This document shows positions 9,247-17,268 of a stretch of 64,000 nucleotides of DNA, in pieces. Both the position numbers and the translations under genes were made by a program. The stretch spans positions 37,121-101,120 of the forward strand of contig NZ_JACLHY010000020.1 of the NCBI RefSeq assembly GCF_014397245.1, read 5' to 3'. Each line of letters opens with the position of its first letter. The stretch's first letter is position 1. The stretch is from Arenibacter arenosicollis. GTDB taxonomy: Bacteria > Bacteroidota > Bacteroidia > Flavobacteriales > Flavobacteriaceae. A model generated the notes under the pieces. That model had not been told where the DNA came from and ran no database searches. It worked only from the letters and a program-made list of their open reading frames with translations.

Positions 9247-10509
9247 TTATTTTTTATCGTTTGGTTTGATGATCATTCTAAAATACTGATCCTTATACAG
9301 GTAGTACCCGATCCAGTTAATGAATGTGCGAAACCTATTTTTAAAATTAACCAACCCCATAATATGCACGAAGATCCAAATTAACCAGGCTATAAATCCT
9401 TTTATAAAAAACCTTTCCTTTGGCAAGTCAAAAACTGCCTTATTTCTTCCAATAATTGCCAATGACCCTTTGTCCCTGTACTTGAAAGGAGTCCATGGGC
9501 TTTTGTCCCTGTCTAAATTAAAGGCCAAATTCTTGGCCTGTTGAATTGCGGGTTGGGCCAATTGGGGATGGCCTTCAGGATAGCCAATATCTCCTTGGAC
9601 CAACGCACAATCGCCCAATGCATAAATATTATCGTAGCCGTTGACCAAATTGGAAGAGTTGGTTTTTAACCTTTTTCCCTTTCCAAAACTGTCCATGGAG
9701 AAACCATTGAAAGCCTTGGCAGTTACCCCGGCCGCCCAGATTAGATTTTTGGATTCTATTGTAGTACCATCGGACAGTAAAACAATATCTTCCTTAAAAT
9801 CATTTACCAAACAGTTCAGCCTTATTTCTACACCCAATTCATTTAGCTTGGAGTAGGTATAGCTTTGGGAGTTTTTTGACATGGTATTCAAAACTGCACT
9901 TTGACCATCTATTAAATATATTTTTCCTAAATCACTTTCACTCAATTCTGGATAATCTTTCTTCAAAATAGAGGTCTTCATCTCTGCTAAAATGCCTGAA
10001 AGTTCAACTCCTGTAGGTCCGGCTCCAGCGATAACAAATGTCAATAATTTTTTTCGTTCTTCTTTGTCATCGTGTCTTGTTGCCCTGTCCAGCCTAGTAA
10101 GAATGGTGTTTCTAAGAGTTAACGCATCACTTATGGTTTTCATCGGTAAACTATACTTTTCAATGTTCTTATTACCGAAGTAATTACTTTCAGTACCTGT
10201 GGCCATAACCAATATATCATAGTGCAACTCACCATTGCTCAGCATTACTTTGTTTTCATTGGGAACCACTTCCAATAAACTTCCAAGCCTAAAGCGAACA
10301 TTCTTAAAGTTCCTCAATATTTTTCTAAAGGGGTAACTAATCGCCGATGGTTCCATAAACCCGGTAGAGACCTGATAGATCAAAGGCGGAAAGAAATTAT
10401 AATTATTGGCATCTACCAATATGGTTTGGTACTTTGGTGAATTTCCGATCCTTTTTATCAATTCCAAGCCAGCAAAACCTCCCCCTACTACTATTATCGA
10501 CTTTTTCAT
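9247..10509 (-). CDS. ndh: Type II NADH:quinone oxidoreductase (NDH-2)
   Basis: From the ATG at 10509 the product is 420 residues. The FAD-binding motif is right at the start (KSIIVVGGGFAGLELI), the NADH-binding motif is FVIAGAGPTGVELSG at about 160-175, and the second FAD contact is NIYALGDCALV. The C-terminal region (FIKGFIAWLIWIFVHIMGLV) is the hydrophobic/amphipathic part that anchors NDH-2 to the inner face of the membrane. It transfers electrons from NADH to quinone without proton pumping. The frame extends seven codons upstream (MYLKWNT), but the canonical beta strand begins at MKKSIIV, so I chose that start. A Crp-type regulator lies 58 bp upstream on the same strand. Confidence 0.93.
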   Translation of the reverse strand: MKKSIIVVGGGFAGLELIKRIGNSPKYQTILVDANNYNFFPPLIYQVSTGFMEPSAISYPFRKILRNFKNVRFRLGSLLEVVPNENKVMLSNGELHYDILVMATGTESNYFGNKNIEKYSLPMKTISDALTLRNTILTRLDRATRHDDKEERKKLLTFVIAGAGPTGVELSGILAEMKTSILKKDYPELSESDLGKIYLIDGQSAVLNTMSKNSQSYTYSKLNELGVEIRLNCLVNDFKEDIVLLSDGTTIESKNLIWAAGVTAKAFNGFSMDSFGKGKRLKTNSSNLVNGYDNIYALGDCALVQGDIGYPEGHPQLAQPAIQQAKNLAFNLDRDKSPWTPFKYRDKGSLAIIGRNKAVFDLPKERFFIKGFIAWLIWIFVHIMGLVNFKNRFRTFINWIGYYLYKDQYFRMIIKPNDKK

Positions 10510-10567
10510 AGTATTCCATTTAAGGTACAAAGGTCCTGGATTCAGCCATAAATAATCTTGAACTGGT

Positions 10568-11140
10568 TCAAGAAATGTCTTTTTTATTTAATTTACTTAC
10601 GTATTCCGGCGATAAGCCTAAAAAGCTTGCCACTAGATATTGAGGTACATTGTTTACAAAATCAGGAAAGGCCTCTTTAAACCTAAAATAGATTTCTTCC
10701 TTTGAATAAATAAAAAGATACTTTATCCGATTAAGTGAGGCACCATAAGCTGTTTGATATATCTTTCTGAAATAAGTTTCCATATTAGGAAACCGTCTAA
10801 GTAATTCTCTTTCGTTATTATGTGTTAAGTGAAGTATGGTCGAAGCTTTAACTCCTTGGATATAACACTCTGAACGCATATTGTTGTGATAGGCCAAATA
10901 ATCCGTAATCCACCAATTCTCTATGGCAAATTGTAAAGTATGCTCGGTACCCTTTTCATCAATAATATACAATTGAAGACACCCGCTTAAAACAAAATAG
11001 TGGTCCAGAGATTTGTTTCCTGGTTCGTAAAGTAGTTCTTTTTTTTTGACAGTTTTCAAATCAAAGTACTTCGCAATCTCCTGAAACTCATTATTGTCAA
11101 CTGAAGTGTATTTGTTAATATGTTCGAACAGTTTTTGCAT
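10568..11140 (-). CDS. Crp/Fnr-family transcriptional regulator
   Basis: 190 residues from the ATG at 11140 (the frame continues to 11173 with MLNLILDEPIK, which does not fit the family start). The N-terminal beta roll is visible (VKKKELLYEPGNKSLDHYFV, LSGCLQLYIIDEKGTEHTLQ). The C-terminal helix pair is YLVASFLGLSPEYVSKLNKK, a winged-helix type DNA reader. Crp-like proteins of this size are frequent in Flavobacteriaceae. It is the gene immediately upstream of ndh, so control of respiration or of the ndh/DJ-1 pair is possible but unproven. Confidence 0.86.
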   Translation of the reverse strand: MQKLFEHINKYTSVDNNEFQEIAKYFDLKTVKKKELLYEPGNKSLDHYFVLSGCLQLYIIDEKGTEHTLQFAIENWWITDYLAYHNNMRSECYIQGVKASTILHLTHNNERELLRRFPNMETYFRKIYQTAYGASLNRIKYLFIYSKEEIYFRFKEAFPDFVNNVPQYLVASFLGLSPEYVSKLNKKDIS

Positions 11141-11380
11141 TTTAATAGGTTCATCTAATATCAAATTTAGCACAATTCATCGATTACCCCAGACCATTCA
11201 ATTTTTTAGTTTTTTCAATGATTTAATTAAATCAAGTATCTGAATAGACAGCCACCGGATAATTAACTACCCATAAGTATCATTTCACAACATATTATAA
11301 AGGGTTGTCATCATTTATTGTGCTCAGGTATGTCATTTGGGTACCTTGAACTTTTTATTAATCAATCTATCCCTCCGATT

Positions 11381-12073
11381 ATGAAATTGAGATGTATAAT
11401 AGTGGACGATTCGTTTATGCAGCGAACTACCATGGCCAGATTAGTGGACAATCATCCGAACTTGGCAATGGTGGCTGAATACAGTAATGCCATTGAGGCA
11501 AAAAACGGTCTAAAAAATAATGAAATCGACCTTATTTTCCTGGATGTGGAAATGCCCATCATCAATGGTTTTGATCTTTTGGAATCTTTGGACAACCCAC
11601 CACAGGTAATTTTGATTACCGGTAATCCGGATTATGCACTCAAGGCTTTCGATTATAACGTAACCGATTATCTTTATAAGCCCATTTCCCTAGCTCGATT
11701 TGATGCCTCTGTAAAAAGGGCCGTGGCCAAATATGAGCAGATTAATAAATTGGATGAAGAAGAAGAGTATATCTTCGTTAAAAGTAACCTTAGACAGCGC
11801 AAAGTTGTTCTGAACGACATTAATTGGGTCGAAGCTCTCGGCGATTACATTAAATTGGTAACGATTGAAGGCAATGTCGTTATCCTTTCCACAATGAAAT
11901 CTTTTGAACAAAAATTACCGAAGGATAAATTCCTAAGGATACATAAATCCTATATCGTTAATCTGGAAAAAGTTGAAAAGTACAATAGTAAAACAGTAGA
12001 AGTAGCTGGTAAACAGGTACCTCTTAGTAGACATAAAAAGACAGAACTCGCCGAGGCCCTTTACAACGTCTAA
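11381..12073 (+). CDS. LytTR-type response regulator
   Basis: 230 residues from the ATG at 11381; the frame is open upstream to 11318, but the receiver domain starts at MKLRCIIVDDSFMQ. Receiver domain: acidic pair VDD, phospho-aspartate in IFLDVEMP (about 54), lysine in YLYKPIS (about 103). The LytTR DNA-binding domain follows from about residue 130 (EYIFVKSNLRQRKVVLNDI, then FLRIHKSYIVNLEKVE). No LytS/YehU-type kinase is adjacent, so the partner is elsewhere. A strong stem-loop follows the stop. Confidence 0.92.
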   Translation: MKLRCIIVDDSFMQRTTMARLVDNHPNLAMVAEYSNAIEAKNGLKNNEIDLIFLDVEMPIINGFDLLESLDNPPQVILITGNPDYALKAFDYNVTDYLYKPISLARFDASVKRAVAKYEQINKLDEEEEYIFVKSNLRQRKVVLNDINWVEALGDYIKLVTIEGNVVILSTMKSFEQKLPKDKFLRIHKSYIVNLEKVEKYNSKTVEVAGKQVPLSRHKKTELAEALYNV

Positions 12074-12093
12074 ATTATAGGGGCCTATAATTT
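12072..12093 (+). repeat. Perfect dyad directly at the LytTR gene stop
   Basis: A 10-bp arm (12072-12081, AAATTATAGG) and its exact complement (12084-12093) are separated by two bases. It overlaps the stop codon. It may form one hairpin of a double terminator with the stem-loop at 12101-12128, or be an operator. Confidence 0.6.
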
Positions 12094-12100
12094 GGATTTG

Positions 12101-12128
12101 AATATCGGGGTATTACCCCCGATATTTT
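12101..12128 (+). terminator. Intrinsic terminator of the LytTR regulator gene
   Basis: The perfect 10-bp stem AATATCGGGG / CCCCGATATT has a 6-base loop and is followed by a short T run. It lies in the convergent gap between the LytTR gene and the riboswitch operon, and could also slow transcription arriving from the minus strand, although the T run there is missing. Confidence 0.75.
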
Positions 12129-12205
12129 AGTATGTAACTTTAAGCTGATTTCAATTCTACGGCAATAAGTTATTTGCAATAGGGCTTTCCAAGAATAACT
12201 GCGAT

Positions 12206-12490
12206 CTAATTTTCTATTTGTTCAGGCTCGGTTAGACGAAAGTTTTCAAACTTCTGACCTTTAAGATGTTTGTGCCATTTTTCAATTAATGGCCGTTCAA
12301 GTTTAAACTCACGGAATTCGTCAGGACTCATAATTGGTATTCCTTTTACGATTGGATAAAACCTTTTGCAGGATGAGCATACAAAAAAGCCTTCCAAAAT
12401 ATTATCATCTACATCTTTTGTGATTTCTGTTAGGCTAAGGTCCCCTTTGTCAAACGGACAACAAAGTTTATCGATTGTTTCTTTTTTCAT
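12206..12490 (-). CDS. Trm112/UPF0434-like small zinc-ribbon protein
   Basis: 94 residues. Two cysteine knuckles are visible: LCCPFDKGDL (C10-C11) and FFVCSSCKRFYPIVKGIPIM (C38 and C41). The CxxC-x-x-(F/Y)YPI-x-GIP pattern is the hallmark of Trm112-like proteins, which in eukaryotes and archaea activate class I methyltransferases; bacterial copies are mostly uncharacterised. The usual second cysteine of the first knuckle (CPxC) is Asp here (CPFD). The ATG overlaps the stop of the ThiE-like gene (ATGA), so it is the last gene of the TPP-riboswitch operon. Its role as partner of the methyltransferase three genes upstream is inference. Confidence 0.82.
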   Translation of the reverse strand: MKKETIDKLCCPFDKGDLSLTEITKDVDDNILEGFFVCSSCKRFYPIVKGIPIMSPDEFREFKLERPLIEKWHKHLKGQKFENFRLTEPEQIEN

Positions 12491-13134
12491 ATGTTATTTA
12501 ATTTGTGGGCATATTTTTTAATGGATTCGTTGGGGACATCGCTACTCATAATTCCTGACACTACTGCAATTCCCGTATATTTTAACGCGTCTAGTCGATG
12601 GAGGTTTTCAGGTTTGATTCCACCAGCTAAATAAATAGGTAAATCGTAATTTTTTGACGCATGATGAATGGTTCCAAAATTTACAATTTCACAACTGTTG
12701 GCCGTTTGTGACGGGAAAATGGAACAGAATGAAATATAATCCAGCTTGTTCCTACTTGCCCATTCTACATGTGTTAAATCGTTGTTGCATGTAAGTCCAC
12801 TAATAAAAGGATGGAGTACGCTTCCTACTATAGATGTGTAATCCGTTGGAATATCGTCAAAATGTACACCATCCAATAACGAATTATTGAGCAGTTCCCA
12901 TCTGTTGTTTATCAATACCGGAATATTTTTAGCATGGCATTTTTCACAAATCCTGTTGATCAGTTCAATTATGTTTTGGTTGACTTTAAAATTGTCCCAA
13001 ATTTGAACTGCGGCTAATTTTTCACTTAAACATAAATTTAATTTATTCATGAGAATTGATTCATCCATTGCCGGGTCGACAATTAAATAGATTCCAGAAC
13101 CCATGTTTCTTTTCGCTTTCCCCCTTATTTCCAT
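12487..13134 (-). CDS. ThiE/TenI-like TIM-barrel protein with altered substrate-binding motif
   Basis: 215 residues. The fold markers of thiamine phosphate synthase/TenI are all present: GIYLIVDP (15-21), INNRWELL near 75-82, LDGVHFDD near 88-94, IVGSVLHP, DYISFCSIFPSQTAN (about 132-146) and IYLAGGIKPENL (about 167-178), then GIAVVSGIM. However, the ThiE motif that holds HMP-PP (Q-x-R-x-K) reads Q44-I-W-D-N48 here, and the IND of ThiE is IN-N. This argues against ordinary ThiE activity. Either the ATG at 13134 or one at 13104 could start it; the first overlaps the upstream stop by 10 bp, in line with coupling. It is controlled by the TPP riboswitch, which supports a thiamine-related role of unknown chemistry. 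Confidence 0.85.
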   Translation of the reverse strand: MEIRGKAKRNMGSGIYLIVDPAMDESILMNKLNLCLSEKLAAVQIWDNFKVNQNIIELINRICEKCHAKNIPVLINNRWELLNNSLLDGVHFDDIPTDYTSIVGSVLHPFISGLTCNNDLTHVEWASRNKLDYISFCSIFPSQTANSCEIVNFGTIHHASKNYDLPIYLAGGIKPENLHRLDALKYTGIAVVSGIMSSDVPNESIKKYAHKLNNI

Positions 13135-14180
13135 CCTGAATTGAGTGCTTTGAAAAAGGCCGCCCAGTAAGGGTCGTTCTCATTGTACAATAGATCATTG
13201 GCTACATCATTGGCTACGAGTTTAATACCCTGCTTCCTATGGGTTATTTTTCCCACTTCTGAGCAGAAAATATTTTCCCTGGCCAAACGATTGATAACTT
13301 TTTTTGCACTACCCTCCTTACAGGTGATGATCATTGAACCTGCTCCAATACAGTAACGCGGATCCAACGAAAACAATTTACAAACTTCACTTTGTAGAAT
13401 GCCTATAGGCAGTTTGTCGTTATAAACGATTGCACCATTGTTCGAGGCGGTTGCCAATTCATATATTGCACCCAAGACACCTCCTTCCGTAACATCGTGC
13501 ATGGCGGTTACATCATTATGTTCACGGTTTTGACCTACTGCTGCCAGGGCGTCCTCAAGGGAAGAAGTTTGATAAAAAGTAGCGCATGCCTGTTGTTGTA
13601 TTTCGGAACCAAGTTTATTAGTAACCGTTTCAGGGAAACACATAGCAAGTATGGCCGTCGAAGAAATAGCACATGATTTGGTAACTAATATCACATCGCC
13701 GGGTTTCGCATATTTAGAAACCAATATTTTAGTTTTCGGAGCAATACTGACAAATGTCCCACCGCCTGCGATGGTAGAATTTTGGCCTTCAATAAAACCT
13801 GTATGCCCCCCGGTAATGGCAATGCCTATTTTTGAGCAAAAGCTGTGGATATAACCCCAATATATTTGAAAATCGGATTTCGAAAAAGTACTCGGAAGAT
13901 TTAGAACAAACTGCCCATACATAGGTGCATATCCCGTGGTTGCCATGTCATTTGCCATTAATTGCACGGATAGCCAAGCGGACTCTTCCAAACCGAGACT
14001 TGGAAGTAAGGTCAGAGGGTCACTGGTCATGGCCATCGCCATAGTTCCGGGTAAATCTACTATGGATACATCAACACCGAAATTAGGACCTACACTTACT
14101 TCCTCTCTATTAAAACCACATTTATTACTGATAAACTGCTCAAATACATGTGGGTCTATTTTCCCTAGTTTATCACCCAT
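13125..14180 (-). CDS. AIR-synthase/HypE/ThiL superfamily protein
   Basis: From the ATG at 14180 the product is 351 residues. Its start codon shares one base with the stop of the methyltransferase gene (TAATG), a strong sign of coupling; the frame runs open to 14282 but that part lies inside the upstream gene. Family features: GPNFGVDVSIV at about 31-41, the Asp pair region TSDPLTL, VQLMANDMATTGYAPMYGQ, AITGGHTGF, the glycine-rich AGGGTF, and HDVTEGGVLGAIYELA in the second domain. This looks closer to HypE/PurM-type than to ThiL, but ThiL (thiamine phosphate kinase) is of the same superfamily. ATP-dependent action on a small-molecule phosphate or acid is likely. No hydrogenase genes are near. 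Confidence 0.85.
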   Translation of the reverse strand: MGDKLGKIDPHVFEQFISNKCGFNREEVSVGPNFGVDVSIVDLPGTMAMAMTSDPLTLLPSLGLEESAWLSVQLMANDMATTGYAPMYGQFVLNLPSTFSKSDFQIYWGYIHSFCSKIGIAITGGHTGFIEGQNSTIAGGGTFVSIAPKTKILVSKYAKPGDVILVTKSCAISSTAILAMCFPETVTNKLGSEIQQQACATFYQTSSLEDALAAVGQNREHNDVTAMHDVTEGGVLGAIYELATASNNGAIVYNDKLPIGILQSEVCKLFSLDPRYCIGAGSMIITCKEGSAKKVINRLARENIFCSEVGKITHRKQGIKLVANDVANDLLYNENDPYWAAFFKALNSGWK

Positions 14181-14902
14181 TATTTTACGTCGTTTAATTT
14201 GATATACAAGCCAAAAAAGTCCCCAAAGGGTAGACTCCATTGTTGGATCGGAAACCATTTTGGTAGGCCTGTACACGTCCATTCAATGGAATAATCGCGT
14301 CCTTGAAGTGCCTCTTCGATAATTTTAGAGAGTTTTTCAGGTGTATAAAAGGTCGCTGTTAGATAGAAAGGATTCATCCCAAATACTTCTTGTATTCTTC
14401 TTCTAACTACCTTGGTCGAATTTCTGTTCATCATTCCCATAGCTATTCCATATTTTCCAACGCGTGCGGCTTCGCGAATTACTTGAACTGGGTTCTTGTA
14501 ATATTCAAATGTGGTAATGAATGCAAGCGAATCAAAAGTATGGTCCTTAAATGGCATATAGTGTGAGTCGGCCATAACAAGATCACCATCAAATAGTTCT
14601 ACGGCTTGGGATAGCATAAGTGGTGATATGTCACCACCAGTAGCTTCAATGCCAATCTCCTTCCACCAGCGTGTAAAACGGGTTGTACCACAGCCAAACT
14701 CCAATAGGGTTTTAACACGTTTGTCTTTTGAAACCAATTGCTCCATTACCTTTTTTTGCCATATTTCAGCGCGCTTGTACCTACCTTCATACCATTGTTC
14801 GTAGGTGTCTGTATGTTCTCTATTAAAAAACCATTCTGGCCTGTTCTGCCAGTTTTGATCTTCCTTGGGAATAAGTTCTGAAGTTGCTTTTTCTATTTTC
14901 AT
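14180..14902 (-). CDS. Class I SAM-dependent methyltransferase
   Basis: 240 residues. Motif I is TLLEFGCGTTRFT (about 66-78), the acidic residue that binds the ribose is probably D91 in GGDISPLML, motif for the next strand is DLVMADSHYMPFKDHTFD, and FITTFEYYKNPVQVIREAARV is the typical Methyltransf_11 helix region. The N-terminus (RPEWFFNREHTDTYEQWYEG) resembles methyltransferases of small molecules. It is the first gene after the TPP riboswitch and 12 bp after its terminator's T run. The substrate is unknown; the Trm112-like gene in the same operon suggests it needs an activator. Confidence 0.9.
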   Translation of the reverse strand: MKIEKATSELIPKEDQNWQNRPEWFFNREHTDTYEQWYEGRYKRAEIWQKKVMEQLVSKDKRVKTLLEFGCGTTRFTRWWKEIGIEATGGDISPLMLSQAVELFDGDLVMADSHYMPFKDHTFDSLAFITTFEYYKNPVQVIREAARVGKYGIAMGMMNRNSTKVVRRRIQEVFGMNPFYLTATFYTPEKLSKIIEEALQGRDYSIEWTCTGLPKWFPIQQWSLPFGDFFGLYIKLNDVK

Positions 14903-14914
14903 TTTATATTATTT

Positions 14915-14955
14915 AAAACAAAAACTCCATTCTTTGGGGTAACCAATGAATGGAG
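14915..14955 (-). terminator. Intrinsic terminator, expression platform of the TPP riboswitch
   Basis: On the minus strand, CTCCATTC (14955-14948) pairs with GAATGGAG (14932-14925). Inner pairs TTGG/CCAA lengthen the stem to about 12 bp with one mismatch. The tract TTTTTGTTTT follows. It lies between aptamer and first ATG, so TPP binding should favour termination. Confidence 0.9.
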
Positions 14956-14974
14956 CCTAAAATGAAATATCTTA

Positions 14975-15060
14975 GCTTGCATCCCTACGTTGGCATTATC
15001 CAAATCAGGTCTCGGGTATTATCTCAGCTTGGCTTTTACCAGGCACCCCGTGCTTTTGTG
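14975..15060 (-). ncRNA. TPP riboswitch (THI element) aptamer
   Basis: Read on the minus strand the segment shows, in order, CGGGGTGCC, GCTGAGATAATACCC, ACCTGATTTGGATAATGCC and AACGTAGGGATGCAAG. These are the nearly invariant blocks of the THI box: the GCUGAGA and ACCUGAU..GGAUAAUGCCA..CGUAGGGA segments that hold the pyrimidine and pyrophosphate of TPP. Short outer pairing (GCA/TGC) can close P1. The intrinsic terminator 20 bases downstream gives a typical transcriptional OFF switch for the four-gene operon that follows. I recognise it from the conserved bases alone and am confident of it. Confidence 0.97.
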
Positions 15061-15527
15061 TTGATAAATGTACGATTAAAATTTAAAATTCTAAGCTATA
15101 CTAAATGTTTCAAGAAGGTAAATTGTGTTACTCAAGTTTCTATTGAGAGTATCCATAATAATTGTACTTGGAAGGCACGGTCTTTGGGAAACGCCACTGT
15201 ACATATTTTTGGTTGCAAGGGAAAACGGTATTGGTTCAAGATGGGCTGGCTTGAAGAATTGAATACCACATGTTTAATAGGTTTCGGAATGCATTACTGT
15301 TACATAGGCATTTAATGCAATAAAAAAGTTATTCTATCTTCCATAACACTTTTTATACTGTTAATTTAACGTATAGAATAAGAACCTCAATAAGAAGTCA
15401 GTATTGGCGAGTTGTACGAATAACTAATAATCCATCGACATTAAAGCTATTACTATGGGAGAAGATTATAGGTACCATGAAATTCATCCTTAGTGTTTTT
15501 TAGAGTTGGTTTCATATAAGCAATGCT
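15061..15527. other. Intergenic region upstream of the riboswitch operon
   Basis: About 470 bp between the aptamer and the cysI stop. The plus-strand frame 14950-15315 is mostly the antisense of the riboswitch and I do not accept it. A small dyad CTCAA...TTGAG lies at about 15131-15147. The operon promoter must be here; a TTG followed about 17 bp later by TAGAATTT on the minus strand (near 15080-15120) is only a weak candidate. Confidence 0.45.
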
Positions 15528-17228
15528 CTAGTTCATAACCCGTATTGGCCGATCTGTTGGTTCAATAATATTCTTTCTGATTACGAAATCTCCAAAATGC
15601 TCCTCCCCTAACCTATCCTGGGCATAGGCTTTGATAATTGGCTCTAATTCCTCTAAAATGTTTTCCTCGGATAGCATTTCCTTATATAAGGTATTTAATC
15701 GGTCACCGTTATGGCTTGCACCCAAGTACATGTTATATCTACCAATGGCCCTACCCACAAAACCTATTTCCCCTAGTGATGATCGTGCACAGTTATTTGG
15801 ACAACCTGTCATCCGAATATTAATTTCATCCTTCTCCAGGCCATTATTTTTCATAATTACCTCCAGCTTATCTATTAAGGAAGGAAGGTAACGCTCTGCT
15901 TCGGCAAAAGCCAATCCACATGTGTTCAATGCGACACAGGCCATGGAACTCTTGCGTAGGCCCGTTAGTTTAGGATGGTTACCAACACCATACAATTCCA
16001 AAATAGCATCAATGCCCTGCTTTTTACCTTCCTCTATATTTCCAATAATGAGATTTTGGTTACCTGTCAATCGAAAATCTCCTGTATGAATTTTGGCAAT
16101 TTCCCTTAAAGCCGTTTTCAGCTGATAATTATTTTCATCCCTAACTCTACCATGTTCCACAAATAAGGTGTAAAACCATTTATTGTTGGTGCCTTTTAGC
16201 CATCCATATTCATCTCCGTTTGATTTGAATCGATAGGATTTTGGTTTGGCCAGATTCCATCCCAATCGGTTTTGAAGTTCCGCTACAAACCATTCCAACC
16301 CCCTGTCGTCTATGGTATGTTTTAATCTCGATAACTTGCGGTCAGATCGGTTGCCGTAATCCCTTTGGATGGCTATTACTGTTTCGGCTAAATCAATCAC
16401 TTTTTCCTTCGGCGCGAAACCAATAACGTCGGCTAATCGCGGATAAGTGGCGTCATTACCAAAGGTACTTCCCAATCCACCACCAACACATATATTATAT
16501 CCTGCTATGTTGTTGTTTTCCTCAATAGCAATAAGTCCAAGGTCATTCGCAAAAACATCGATGGCATTGTTTGGTGGAATTGCCAATGCTATTTTGAATT
16601 TTCTTGGAAGGTAGTGGTGATGATACAATGGTTCAAAATCTGGGGTTCCCGCTACTTTTTCCTGGTCCAACCAAATTTCATGATAGGCAGTTGTCTTTGG
16701 AAGAAAATAATCGCTTATTTCTTTTGCAAGTTGGTATACCTCTTCGTGGATATGGGATTGGTAAGGGTTTGGATTGCACATTACGTTCCTATTCACATCC
16801 CCGCAGGTCGCAAGCGTACTTAACAAAACTTCGTTAACCTTCTGAATCGTAGGTTTTAAATTCCTTTTTAATATGCCATGAAATTGGAAAGATTGTCTAG
16901 TGGTCAATTTAAGGGTGCCATTTCCATATTGCTCAGAAAGTTCATCGAGGGCCAACCATTGCTTAGGAGTAGTAACACCACCAGCAGCTCTAACTCGAAC
17001 CATAAACTGGTACAATGGCTCCAATTTCTTCTGCCTTCGTTCACTCTCCAAATCCCTGTCGTACTGCTGATAAGAACCGTGGTATTTTATAAGCTTGACA
17101 TCGTCGGGAAATAAAGCTCCGGTCAAAGGGTTTTTTAGGCTGTCCTTTATACTCCCTCTGAGGAAATCGCTCTTGTCCTTGATATGTTCATCTTCCGATA
17201 ATTCCTTGTAATCCAATTGTTTTCCCAT
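15528..17228 (-). CDS. cysI: Assimilatory sulfite reductase, hemoprotein subunit
   Basis: 566 residues from the ATG at 17228, which has an AAGGAAAT Shine-Dalgarno-like sequence; the open frame to 17300 overlaps cysJ and adds residues not expected in the family. The siroheme/4Fe-4S ligands are visible in ACVALNTCG (about 431-440) and TGCPNNCARSS (about 474-484). Substrate-binding arginine/lysine segments such as VRVRAAGGV and LTTRQSFQFHG are in place. The enzyme reduces sulfite to sulfide with electrons from CysJ. It follows cysJ by 40 bp and is the last gene of the cluster. Confidence 0.95.
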   Translation of the reverse strand: MGKQLDYKELSEDEHIKDKSDFLRGSIKDSLKNPLTGALFPDDVKLIKYHGSYQQYDRDLESERRQKKLEPLYQFMVRVRAAGGVTTPKQWLALDELSEQYGNGTLKLTTRQSFQFHGILKRNLKPTIQKVNEVLLSTLATCGDVNRNVMCNPNPYQSHIHEEVYQLAKEISDYFLPKTTAYHEIWLDQEKVAGTPDFEPLYHHHYLPRKFKIALAIPPNNAIDVFANDLGLIAIEENNNIAGYNICVGGGLGSTFGNDATYPRLADVIGFAPKEKVIDLAETVIAIQRDYGNRSDRKLSRLKHTIDDRGLEWFVAELQNRLGWNLAKPKSYRFKSNGDEYGWLKGTNNKWFYTLFVEHGRVRDENNYQLKTALREIAKIHTGDFRLTGNQNLIIGNIEEGKKQGIDAILELYGVGNHPKLTGLRKSSMACVALNTCGLAFAEAERYLPSLIDKLEVIMKNNGLEKDEINIRMTGCPNNCARSSLGEIGFVGRAIGRYNMYLGASHNGDRLNTLYKEMLSEENILEELEPIIKAYAQDRLGEEHFGDFVIRKNIIEPTDRPIRVMN

Positions 17229-17268
17229 AAAAATATTTCCTTGGTATTTTAGCTCACCTGAATCGGCC

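Noticed and set aside
14950..15315. Plus-strand open frame of 121 codons over the riboswitch
   Set aside because: It reads the complement of the conserved TPP aptamer and its terminator; its length is explained by those conserved bases and it has no protein-like pattern.
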